A stretch of 64,000 nt of DNA, taken from positions 29,588,177 to 29,652,176 of the forward strand of contig OX457046.1 in NCBI GenBank assembly GCA_949752735.1. Direction: 5' to 3'. The notes below the pieces were generated by a model. It made no database searches and was not told the origin of the DNA. It saw only the letters and a program-made list of their open reading frames with translations. The DNA is from Lumbricus terrestris. Its lineage: Eukaryota; Annelida; Clitellata; Crassiclitellata; Lumbricidae. Both the position numbers and the translations under genes were made by a program. Of this stretch, positions 47,930 through 57,699 are shown in pieces (position 1 is the first letter of the stretch; every line of letters begins with the position of its first letter).

Positions 47930-48252
47930 AATTTTTCCATCTAGAAAAACACAAAAGCACCCAAAACAGCAACAAAACATTTACCACAAAACAACAAAAC
48001 AACACGAAAACAGCAACGACAGCAGCAGCAAAACAAGAGCAAAAGCAAGAGCAAAACAGCAACAACAAAACAACAACAGCAGAACAACAGCGGCAAACCA
48101 ACAGCCAAAAAACCCAGCAAGACAGTAACAAAAGAACAGTAAAACAGCATCAGCAGCAGAATAACAACAAAACAACACCAAAACAACTTCACCAAAACAA
48201 CAAAAACAGCAAAAAACAACAATAAAACAGCAACAACAAAACAACAACAGCT
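47930..48252. repeat. A/C-rich low-complexity tract
   Basis: CAACAAAACAACA-type sequence with CAGCAG and AAGAGC interspersions. The plus strand is almost free of T, a strong strand asymmetry over about 320 bp. Just upstream, TTTTTCCATCTAGAAAAAC occurs twice (47861 and 47932). Minus-strand frames reading CCFVVAVLLL are artefacts of composition. Confidence 0.9.
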
Positions 48253-48261
48253 GCAAATGTG

Positions 48262-48640
48262 GGCGGTGTCGCTTCGTGCGCCGAGGCCGAGAAAATGAGG
48301 ACATTTTATGTTCATATGCCAAGGCCGAGAAAAATGTGGGCTGTGCCGTTTTGTATACCGATGCCGAAAGAATTAAGGCACTATATATTCACATGCCGAG
48401 GCCGAGAAAATGGCGGAGTCGCTTCATATGCTGAGGCCGAGAAACTGTAGGCTTCGGCATATAAACTGCTGCTGCCCTCATTTTCTCGGCCTCCGTCGGA
48501 ATATAAACCGGCGCCACCCTTATTTTCTCTGCCACGGTGTACGATTTTCCACCGCACTCATTTTCTCGGCCTCGGCATATGAAGCTTGAGCACAGTATTT
48601 TTAACAGCCTCTGCTTATTAAACGTTGGGCCAATGCTCGA
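48262..48640. repeat. Diverged, inverted copies of the CpG minisatellite
   Basis: GCCGAGGCCGAGAAAATG and variants (GCCAAGGCCGAGAAAAATG, GCTGAGGCCGAGAAAC) recur at about 60-bp spacing from 48280 to 48450. These are the reverse complement of the CATTTTCTCGG motif of the 39219-47518 array, with GGCCTCGGC in place of GTTTCGGC. From about 48452 the orientation switches back (CTTCGGCATATAAACTGC, CATTTTCTCGGCCTCCG, CATTTTCTCGGCCTCGGC). The GGCCTCCG form also occurs in the first units of the main array (39266, 39338). Confidence 0.8.
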
Positions 48641-49100
48641 CATGCCGAGGCTGGGTAAAGGAAGGCGCTAAACGATATTGGTTGGGTTATCCCAAGTGGC
48701 CGTAAAAAAAATGACTGCGTTTAAAAGTTTCTTCGGAAAATGGGAGAAATACTTGGAAAATGCAGCCTCCTTCATTCTAATCGTTCACCATTAAAAAGGA
48801 GTTTGGATATTGCGAACTCACGAACAGTTATTTTAAAGTTCGAAGGATGATAAGAGGGGAGGATTGGGAGATGGACTGGAAATATTCAGTGAGAAGATGG
48901 GAAACATAGGTGTTTGGAAGGTTGGTGGACGGAAAGTAAGTAAAATTAAAGTCCAGCAGTATTTAATAGAGGCAAGTTCTTGGGGATGTTCGTAAGAACC
49001 AAAATGCCCTTTAGTCTTCAATACAATAAAAGTTCATAATTACATGTTTAATATACAACAAAAGTGGTCTTCAAATTTGTTCAATGCTTATTTACTTTGC
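48641..49100. other. Low-copy DNA, no gene recognised
   Basis: Ordinary sequence with a purine-rich stretch (GATAAGAGGGGAGGATTGGGAG near 48848). No coding frame of note and no repeat structure. Confidence 0.5.
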
Positions 49101-49598
49101 AGTCAATAAAAATGTTCTTTACACAGTCAATAAAAATGTTCTTTGCAGTCAATAAAAATTTTCTTTGCAGTTAATAAAAATGTTCTTTACACCGTTAATA
49201 AAAATGTTCTTTGCAGTCAATAAAAATGTTCTTTGCAGTCAATAAAAATGTTCTTTGCAGTCAATAAAAATGTTCTTTGCAGTCAATAAAAATGTTCTTT
49301 ACACAGTCAATAAAAATGTTCTTTGCACAGTTAATAAAAATGTTCTTTACACCGTTAATAAAAATGTTCTTTGCAGTCAATAAAAATGTTCTTTGCAGTC
49401 AATAAAAATGTTCTTTGCAGTCAATAAAAATTTCTTTGCAGTCAATAAAAATGTTCCTTGCACAGTCAATAAAAATGTTCTTTACACAGTCAATAAAAAT
49501 GTTCTTTACACAGTTAATAAAAATGTTCTTTACACAGTTAATAAAAATGTTCTTTGCACAGTCAATAAAAATATTCTTTGCACAGTCAATAAAAGTTC
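49101..49598. repeat. 22-24-bp minisatellite
   Basis: About 22 units of CAATAAAAATGTTCTTTGCAGT (22 bp) or CAATAAAAATGTTCTTTACACAGT (24 bp), with TTAATAAAAATG variants. Frames reading VNKNVLYT or QSIKMFF are artefacts. AATAAA occurs in each unit, so a transcript crossing it would meet many polyadenylation-signal-like words. Confidence 0.96.
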
Positions 49599-49650
49599 AG
49601 GATTGCGTTGCGTTTCCGACATCTTCTTTTGCCGTCTTTGTTGTTCACCG

Positions 49651-51060
49651 TTTTCTTTCTGCTGCAATTACAATCATTTAAACCAAGTTAACAACAGAGT
49701 TGACTTTAAGAGTTGAAATCTATTCAAGAAGAATGATTGCCTTGTTAGCTATTGCATCTGGAACTCTAGACGTTTCAGATTAGGCAGCGCTCAGTGCCAA
49801 AGAAATGCTCAAACGAATTTCAAAATCGTTTACTTCACGCATGGAACTACTCAACAACATGCAGCAGGTGCAATTTCTTCCAGCAAATACCATGCCAAGT
49901 TTTCTGTAGGTAGTAGCGAAGAATGAATGCACGAGCGAGTCTGGCATGTTTGGTAAGAGGTAAGAGGTAAGAGGTTAACGCTAATTAATAAACAATATTA
50001 ATTAATTAATTATAATTAATTAATAATATTAATTAATTAATAATATCAAGTAATCAGTCGTTCATGAATCACATCCATCAAAAATTCAAATACAATTAAC
50101 AGACAATTCTATTTCACAATCAATAACTAGTAAATTAACAAGTCATCCGGATGATCTCAGCTACCTGTGAGGATTCCAAGAGGGCAGAAGGATCCAGAAG
50201 ATCGTGGCTGGCCGCTGAACGAGCATCTTGACATCTCCAGCAACTCCAGTTTCCCGCCGACCAGAGAGTGCGAACATCCCAAGCGCCAGCAGGTCTCGAC
50301 TTTCTTTCGGTAGCAGGTCCCGATCCAATCCCAACTGCACGACTGGTTTTGCAACGTTTTCTTTCTGCTGCAATTACAATAATTTAAACCAAGTTAACAA
50401 CAGAGTTGACTTTAAGAGTTGAAATCTATTCAAGAAGAATGATTGCCTTGTTAGCTATTGCATCTGGAACTCTAGACGTTTCAGATTAGGCAGCGCTCAG
50501 TGCCAAAGAAATGCTCAAACGAATTTCAAAATCGTTTACTTCACGCATGGAACTACTCAACAACATGCAGCAGGTGCAATTTCTTCCAGCAAATACCATG
50601 CCAAGTTTTCTGTAGGTAGTAGCGAAGAATGAATGCACGAGCGAGTCTGGCATGTTTGGTAAGAGGTTAAAGGATAGAGTAATTAACGCTAATTAATAAA
50701 TATTAATTAATTAATTATAATTAATTAATAATATTAATTAATTAACAATATCAAGTAATCAGTCGTTCATCAATCACATCCATCAAAAATTCAAATACAA
50801 TTAACAGACAATTCTATTTCACAATCAATAACTAGTAAATTAACAAGTCATCCGGATGATCTCAGCTACCTGTGAGGATTCCAAGAGGGCAGAAGGATCC
50901 AGAAGATCGTGGCTGGCCGCTGAATGAGCATCTTGACATCTCCAGCAACTCCAGCTTCCCGCCGACCAGAGAGTGCGAACATCCCAAGCGCCAGCAGGTC
51001 TCGACTTTCTTTCGGTAGCAGGTCCCGATCCAATCCCAACTGCACGACTGGATTTGCGGA
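49651..51060. repeat. 706-bp tandem duplication
   Basis: Copy one spans 49651-50356 and copy two 50357 to about 51060, at an offset of 706 bp. Both begin TTTTCTTTCTGCTGCAATTA and contain an AATTAATTAAT block near 49983-50044 and 50690-50746. Both end with a GC-richer segment (CCCGCCGACCAGAGAGTGCG to CCCAACTGCACGACTGG). On the minus strand that segment is open (QLGLDRDLLPKESRDLLALG) and is followed by CTCACAG then GTAGCTGAG, a good splice-donor match, in both copies. I do not recognise the peptide. It may be a duplicated exon or simply repeat sequence. Confidence 0.9.
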
Positions 51061-51201
51061 CCTCGTTTGCCCATGCGTCATCCGAGCTGGCGTATCCCGA
51101 CATCGTTTCTGTTTGGCATCGAGCTTCAGTCGTCTTTGTTTCACTGCCAGGGATCGACAAACACCTAAAAGCCTTCCTCCTTTATCCGGGCTTAGGACCG
51201 G

Positions 51202-51243
51202 CGCAGGGAACTGCAAATCCCTCCAGATTTGCAGTTCCCTGTG
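51202..51243. other. Perfect 15-bp hairpin, 18 bp with one wobble
   Basis: AGGGAACTGCAAATC (51205-51219), loop CCTCCA, then GATTTGCAGTTCCCT (51226-51240). The pairing extends outward by C-G, G-T and C-G to 51202 and 51243. It lies just past the second 706-bp copy and before the A-rich repeat. It could be a fold-back remnant, a transposon end or the stem of a small RNA. The stem is short for a microRNA precursor. Confidence 0.9.
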
Positions 51244-51299
51244 GCGGAGTTACCTAAAATAGAAAAACACATTCGAAGTTAGCAAAAGAACGTCAAACA

Positions 51300-52690
51300 A
51301 CAATAACACAATTACCCTAAAAACTAAAGAATCAGAAACAATATCAGAAACAATAAGAATGCAATCAACGTTAACAATAAAGGAATCAGAAACAATTAGA
51401 ATGCAATCATTGCTTACAATAAAGAACCTAAATCAGCAAGAACACAATTACCCTAACAACAAAAGAATCAGAAACAATATCAGAGACAATAAGAATGCAA
51501 TGAACGTTAACAATAAAGGAATCAGAAACAATTAGAATGCAATCATTGCTTACAATAAAAGAACCTAAATCAGCAAGAACACAATTACCCTAACAACAAA
51601 AGAATCAGAAACAATATCAGAGACAATAAGAATGCAATGAACGTTAGCAATAAAGCAATCAGAAACAATTATAATGCAATCATTGTTTACAATAAAATAA
51701 TCTAAATCAACGAGAACACAGTTACGTTAAAAGTAAAGGAACCTAAAAAAAGAAGAGGAAGAGCACCGTTACATTAACAGTAAAAGAATCTAAAACAACA
51801 ACGCAATGCATGTAAGCAATAAAAGAATCAGAAACAATTAGAATGCAATCATTGCTTACAATAAAAGAACCTAAATCAGCAAGAACACAATTACCCTAAC
51901 AACAAAAGAATCAGAAACAATATCAGAGACAATAAGAATGCAATGAACGTTAGCAATAAAGCAATCAGAAACAATTATAATGCAATCATTGTTTACAATA
52001 AAATAATCTAAATCAACGAGAACACAGTTACGTTAAAAGTAAAGGAACCTAAAAAAAGAAGAGGAAGAGCACCGTTACATTAACAGTAAAAGAATCTAAA
52101 ACAACAACGCAATGCATGTAAGCAATAAAAGAATCAGAAACAATAAGAATGCAATCATTGTTTACAATAAAATAATCTAAATCAAGGAGAACACAGTTAC
52201 GTTAAAAGTAAAGGAACCTAAAAAAAGAAGAGGAAGAGCACTGTTACATTAACAGTAAAAGAATCTAAAACAACAACGCAATGCATGTAAGCAATAAAAG
52301 AATCAGAAACAATAAGAATGCAATCATTGTTTACAATAAAATAATCTAAATCAACGAGAACACAGTTACGTTAAAAGTAAAGGAACCTAAAAAAGAAGAG
52401 GAAGAGCACTGTTACATTAACAGTAAAAGAATCTAAAACAACAACGCAATGCATGTAAGCAATAAAAGAATCAGAAACAATAAGAATGCAATCATTGTTT
52501 ACAATAAAATAATCTAAATCAACGAGAACAGTTACGTTAAATGGTAAAGGAACCTAAAAAAAGAAGAGGAAGAGCACTGTTACATTAACAGTAAAAGAAC
52601 CTAAAACAACAACACAATACATGTAATCAATAAAAGAATCAGAAACAATTAGAAAGCAATCATTGTTTACAATAAAAGAACCTGAAAAAC
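51300..52690. repeat. A-rich complex tandem repeat
   Basis: Repeats of A-rich units. In the first half a unit of about 140 bp recurs (ACAATTACCCTAA and CAATCATTGCTTACAATAAA). In the second half a unit of about 165-169 bp recurs (ACAACAACGCAATGCATGTA near 52102, 52271 and 52438, and GTAAAGGAACCTAAAAAA with GAAGAGGAAGAGCAC). The plus strand is strongly purine- and A-biased. Both unit types share AGAATCAGAAACAAT and AGAATGCAATCATTG, so one probably grew from the other. Confidence 0.9.
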
Positions 52691-52740
52691 AAGAACGGAA
52701 AACGAATGGAAAAAATGAATGGGGATCAGAGTGCAATCGA

Positions 52741-53036
52741 ACGGACGACTTTTGTTTGGTTCATTTTTAATTTTCATTTTTTTAAATTTAATTTTTAGTT
52801 ATCGCTATATTCAATTTAACATTTTATTTTCACATTTTTGGTTTTTGCTCATTTACTTTTTTACATTTTAACATTTTTACTTTTGTTTTAATTTTTGTAA
52901 TTTTTAGTGCATATGGACTTGGGGGAGGGCGGGTCTGGGGGGAGGGTGAGGCCTGGGGGAGGGGAGGCCTGGGGAGGGCAAGGCCTGGGCGGTAGGGTGA
53001 GGCCTGGGAGGGGTGAGGCCTGGGGATGGGGGTTGA
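52741..53036. repeat. T-rich tract then G-rich minisatellite
   Basis: From 52760 to 52910 the plus strand is T-rich (TTTTTAATTTTCATTTTTTT). At 52919 it switches to G-rich repeats of AGGCCTGGGG and GGGTG with runs of three to six G, giving about ten units to 53036. Together with the A-rich repeat upstream this forms an abrupt A to T to G change along one strand. The G-rich part could form G-quadruplexes. Confidence 0.85.
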
Positions 53037-53214
53037 GGCCAGCCTGATGATCAGCTGGTCCTGTGTGCTTCAGACTTTTGCTGCTCCATGCTCTGAATCA
53101 CTACAATAGAAACTTAAAGAACAAGAACATTGTAAATTGGTGGCTAATCCTATCGCCCCTTGTATGGTCACCATCCCTACCAAGATGGCGATCACAAGAG
53201 GGCACTAATCAACT

Positions 53215-53571
53215 AACCAACCATGACCCATCCGACCTCGCGACCTACAATGTCGGGGATTGTTGGGCGTCGGATACTCGACCTATTTTCCACCATATCC
53301 CAGTCTGTCACCGTCTTTGGGATCCAGTGGTCGTGCTCCAGACGCTTTTTGTTCCAGGCAACTAGAAGAAAACCTGAAAGAACAAGAGGTTCGATAAATA
53401 TACATCACCCACTTTTGTCCACGACCCATCAGACGTCGTGATGCCGAAATGACCACGGATCCAGGCGATCGTTGTTGGAGATTCCACCCGTCTTCCACCG
53501 TCCCCCAATCCACGATCAGCTCCTCCGAGATCTGAAAGAACAAGAACTTAGGCAGTACCCAAGAACTCAAA
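53215..53571 (-). other. Two related exon-like segments, minus strand
   Basis: On the minus strand CTTGTTCTTTCAG, a strong splice-acceptor-like motif, occurs twice (53532-53546 and 53374-53388 on the plus strand). It is followed by segments that resemble each other. The first reads LIVDWGTVEDGWNLQQ, the second TVTDWDMVENRSSIRRPTI. On the plus strand the shared words are GACCCATC, GAC and TCG spacing, CACCGTC and GATCCA. A weaker third acceptor-like CTTGTTCTTTAAG lies near 53113. This may be a decayed tandem pair of exons or a small repeat. I do not recognise the protein. Confidence 0.4.
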
Positions 53572-53849
53572 GGTAAAATCTTCTTACTTGATGCATTACA
53601 TCTTATATGCTATTTTACTTATATATTTTTTTATTCATATTGCTATGTTATGGTTCTTATTTTATGGTTCTTACAGGCTGCAGAAGCCTCTATAGCTGAA
53701 CTAAAGTGCAATCTGCATTATAATATATAATTATATTAAGAAATACCAGCTACAAAAGTCGCTACATAGTGGATACAAATATTTAGATCAGAAAGGCGAA
53801 ATACAGAAAGCACCCTAATTAATATGCAAGGAACTACAGTACTTAATTA

Positions 53850-55480
53850 AAATCCTACCTATTCTGCATTGGCGTTAATTAATTCGATTTTTATTCGCCC
53901 AGACAACCTACTGTCTTACTTCTGCAGACTTGCATTAGCACTCGACCTTGGCATCATACAGTGATGAAATCTCATCATTTTCTCGTCAAGACGTGTATGA
54001 AGTCGCTTGTCCTAATGTCAAACTCCATCATAGTCTCGTTGACGGGTAGCTCAGTCTCTAAAGACTTCACCGTGCAATGGACAATATCGTCCCAACAAGA
54101 GTCCATGCATTATCATCGACTCGAAACTACAATTAGGACTGGACTACAAAAATCAATCTCATGGACGGCCAATAGTCGTAATTATATTTACTGACTGCAT
54201 GCTTTTATTACATGTACAGTACTTAGTCACATTACCGATCATCGCACAATGAGACCTTGGATCACTCTGCGATGCGATCCACTGTTGAATTCCGAAATTT
54301 ATTTCAGATGGGGCTGTCCTACTCCATTAACCAACAACGTTCATCTGGTCTTCTTAAGGCAATGATTTCGACAAAGTTTTATAGAAGTTATCGGACACAT
54401 AGAGGTCGCATTGCATTTATCGTTATATTATTAAATAATTTTAAGCAGATCCTGGCTCCCTGTTTTTTGTTAATACAACGTCAACATGCATACAATACAG
54501 TGTACAATTTACATACCGACACGATACCATACAATTATTATCTATGTTCTAATTTTTAAATTGGAATCCATTTTCTAATTTTTAGTTGCTATTTATTTTC
54601 AAATTTTTAATCGCTACCCATTTTTATATTTTCCCATTTTCCCCGTCCCAATTTCACCCCCCAATTTCACACCCCCCCCCCCCAATTTCACACCCCCCAA
54701 TTTCACCCCTCCAATTTCACCCCTCCAATTTTAAATACTTTTATTTATGCGTGAGACTTGCTAACAACCAACACGCAAAGTTCTAGTATTATTTAAATAA
54801 AGCATAATTAATGTATACAAGCAGAGAACGAATACAGACAAAACATACAGGGGAAACAGGGAGACATTCACTGCATAATGAATTTCGAATAGAATATTAT
54901 TATGCCCCCTCTAAGCAATGTGCCTTATAACTGGCCGACAAATAATATAAAAGTTTGGAAAATCATTGCCTATGTACCACCAGATGAACGTTGGTGGTTA
55001 ATGGAGTAGGTCGTATCCAACTGAAATACTTTCGGAATTAAACTATCGATAGCATCGGAGAGAAATCTATGGTCTAATTGTGAGATGTGCAGTAATATGT
55101 CCAAGCTCTGTACATACAATTTATGCAATGCAGTCAGAGTTAAATTACGACTATGGACCGTTCATGAAACCGAGTCGTAGTGCAGTCGTAGTTGTACTTT
55201 TCGAGTCGATGATAATCTATAGGAACTGTTGGTGGGACGATAATATTGTCCATTGCACGGTCAACTCCTTAGAGACTAAGCTATCAGTGATGAGATTATG
55301 ACAGAGTTTATTAGGACATGTGACTTCGTGTCTAGACAAGAAGATGACATTTTTTCATCTCTACACAGTGCCAAGGTCGAATGAGCACACAAGCCTATAG
55401 AACTACAAAGGTCGGCTGTCTGGACAAATTAAAATAGAATTAGCTTTAAAGCGAATGCCAATAATAATTAATTAGCTAAC
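53850..55480. repeat. Long imperfect inverted repeat, arms of about 600-700 bp
   Basis: The left arm (53850 to about 54560) pairs with the right arm (about 54735 to 55480) around a centre near 54664. Matched blocks include ATTATCATCGACTCGAA (54109-54125 with 55200-55216), CGTGCAATGGACAATAT (left arm), CATAGTCGTAATT and AATAGTCGTAATT, and a 32-bp block near 54318-54349 with 54979-55010 that differs at one base. Outer parts match less well (CCAGACAACC with CCAGACAGCC). Identity by eye falls from over 90 percent in the best blocks to about 65 percent at the edges. No transposase or clean target duplication is seen. Two copies of one element inserted head to head, or a fold-back element, are the likeliest origins. 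Confidence 0.85.
54620..54735. repeat. C-rich minisatellite in the loop of the inverted repeat
   Basis: Six or seven copies of CCAATTTCACCCC with variable C runs (up to 12 C near 54672), preceded by ATTTTTAATCGCTACC-type words. It occupies the centre of the inverted repeat at 53850-55480. Confidence 0.9.
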
Positions 55481-55872
55481 AGGCAGAAGCCATATTATTA
55501 TGAACAATACGGCATAGGCTACCATGGCCTGAATACATTATTTCAATATCCTACGCAATAATGATAGGTGCTATTTTTACTTATGGCTTAACTTAAAATA
55601 TTACGAATTACGAATTCACCGTTTCGGCAGAAGTAGTAGGTAGAATTTCGTCGTCTCGTTGCACCGTCAGACAAACCCAAGACTTCTTCGTCGAATTGCG
55701 ACTCACTAAAAATTTAAGCACGTGTTATTCGTCGCTCCTTTATTTTTGCGTCGCTCCCACTCAAAACAAAACAAACGCAGCTGATTGGCCAGCTAGGTCC
55801 GTCATGTGCCAACTCTATCTTCAAAATGTTATAGCGCAGCTACTTGCACGGCTGCAAACGATTACTAGGCCT

Positions 55873-56607
55873 ACACATGACGGTCAGCATACTATAATAG
55901 AATAACACTCGTTAAACTGAGTGTCGACCACGCGACCGACACGCAGGTCGGCTTTACAGCAGTGGGTTCGGTAACTGAACACTAATGGCCTAAGTACTGG
56001 CCTAATGGCCTAATCACTCCTTGTTCGGCCAAGCCAGAAGCAGAAGGGGCTATCTTTATTTTTAGCAGAACTCGAGTCAAGCAACACAACAGCAAAGCGT
56101 CAATGGCAGCTAACAGAAACTTTAATAAATTAATGCCCTTGGGCCGTATTTCGTATAACTTGTAGGCCTACTTATAGTCATTCTGCAGTGTGTCAGATTG
56201 AATCATTAAAAGAAAATATTATATTATTATTATTATACACGAACCTATAATAAAATATCATAGGTAAATGTAAATGTAAAATGTAATCGCATATTTATAT
56301 AGCGGCTGTGTTATGGCTTCGACCCTGAGGGTGAGATCTTTCACCACCGCTAGGTGTCATTGACTCCAGTGTTAGGCCTAAATGCAGTTGCGATATGTAT
56401 ACGCACGCAAGTCGACCCGGACTCTCACGGACAACCTTTCTAACTCAACGCAGCGCTCGTGAATAAGCTGGTACCCCGCGCATGACTTTCGAGTGGCACT
56501 TTAGAAATTCTGAGTTCACGATTACGATTACGATTGCACTAATTCTGGCACTTTCGCCAGGGACCGCCACATGACGGTCAGCATACTAAAATAGAATAAC
56601 AACTATT
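55873..56607. repeat. Direct repeats flanking a 660-bp segment
   Basis: CACATGACGGTCAGCATACT, followed by AWAATAGAATAACA and CGTT, occurs at 55873-55915 and 56571-56615, about 697 bp apart. The enclosed DNA has pieces of the dispersed repeat at 27977 (reversed at 55941-55978, direct at 56140-56217). It also has a CATATTTATATAGCGGC word (56289) that resembles a reversed LINE tail. The repeats are too short for known LTRs. They may be two copies of a SINE end or an old tandem duplication. Confidence 0.6.
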
Positions 56608-56703
56608 CGTTCAGAGACACTGAGTAATTATCAAACATTGTGAATTATAGTCCTAGCATGTATAAATATGTGTGTATGTGTATATTGGTGTGTATATGTA
56701 TGC

Positions 56704-56707
<4 letters not shown>

Positions 56708-56768
<61 letters not shown>
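56708..56768. repeat. TA dinucleotide microsatellite
   Basis: About 30 TA steps with one GT interruption, flanked by TGTATATGTATGCA and GTGTATATGTATGC. Frames reading IYIYIY are artefacts. Confidence 0.98.
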
Positions 56769-57004
56769 GCGTGCGTGTGTATATGTATGCATATATACTC
56801 CGAGATATTGGTCCAGCGGTAATGCATTTTATTCAGAGAAACTGCATGAAATGTACATGATTATGTAGGCTATATATGCGTGCATGCATATTAGGCTATA
56901 TGTACGTGCCTATGTATCTGTGTGCACACACGTGTGTATGGTATCGTCTGTTTGGAGTGCGACGGTAGTGGCTGGATTGCTAAATGCGCTGGCGTTTGTG
57001 CAGG

Positions 57005-57256
57005 GGGGGGGGGGCGGTACAGTAGTGATTAACAGGCTGGCCAAGAGTGCGAGAGGTAGTGAGTTCGAGCCCCCTTGGGCGGATTTACTTTGTAGGCTGC
57101 CATTGGCGCCGTGTAATTACAAAGCTGTCTGTTCAGTTATATATATATATAGTTGATAGTTAATTTAATTAAGATTACTGCATAACATGTAAATGTAAAG
57201 CGCAGTGCGTCTTGCAGGCGTTTAATTAGAGAAAAGATATTATTATTATTATTAGT
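57005..57256 (+). mobile_element. tRNA-derived SINE, second family
   Basis: GGCGGTACAGTAGTGATTAACAGG and GTAGTGAGTTCGAGCCCCC give A-box- and B-box-like elements. The body runs through AAAGCTGTCTGTTCAGTTA, AATTAAGATTACTGCATAAC and GTAAAGCGCAGTGCG to AGAGAAAAGATATTATTATT, a TTA-repeat tail. The body and tail recur at 62327-62446. The head is preceded by a run of 12 G at 57003. It differs from the SINE family at 34226. Confidence 0.75.
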
Positions 57257-57539
57257 TGCGCTCTTGGCAAGAGATATTAGGCCGATGCATTTTAAAAGGT
57301 TTCTGGTGCTTTCGCCAGATGACGGCACGCAAGATGTATGAATAACAATAATTTAGCATTGTGCATTGTAACTTGTAAAACGCAGGGACTATCGAACACT
57401 ATATAAAAGTCGACATATTTATATGCCTATATATCTATAACTGGCATATTTTATAGATGACCATCTGCATGTGTTTGCTGCATGTCGCCTGCCTGGGGGC
57501 GATGACCACGGCTCCATCGCTAAAATGCTTCGGATTTTG

Positions 57540-57690
57540 GACGTCGCGCTCTGTAGGCCAGTTAATTAAGTTCTAAACGTGGAAGTTTTTTATGAAAAGC
57601 AAATTTTTACACGAAAAGTTTCTAAATAGGGTAGAGAATATGTGGTAGAAACCCTAATAATTTCCGACATGGGGAAATAGTGAAAATTTC
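57540..57690 (-). repeat. Dispersed repeat paired with 61915-62075
   Basis: The reverse complement (CTATTTCCCCATGT, ATTAGGGTTT, TTTTCATAAAAAAC, CTGGCCTAC) matches the plus strand at 61918-62062 in order and spacing, at roughly two thirds identity. Neither copy has a coding frame that I recognise. Conserved non-coding duplicates or old mobile-element pieces are both possible. Confidence 0.55.
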
Positions 57691-57699
57691 GAATTTACT

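Noticed and set aside
47880..48322. Cysteine- and leucine-rich minus-strand membrane proteins
   Set aside because: They come from the A/C-rich low-complexity tract, in three overlapping frames at once.
50840..51262. Six overlapping open frames of about 60-116 residues as a gene
   Set aside because: The GC-richer segment is open in several frames on both strands and none has a recognisable domain. I kept only the duplication and a possible exon as observations.
55873..56615. LTR retrotransposon bounded by the direct repeats
   Set aside because: The repeats are about 40 bp, lack TG...CA ends, and the interior has no gag, protease or polymerase signature.
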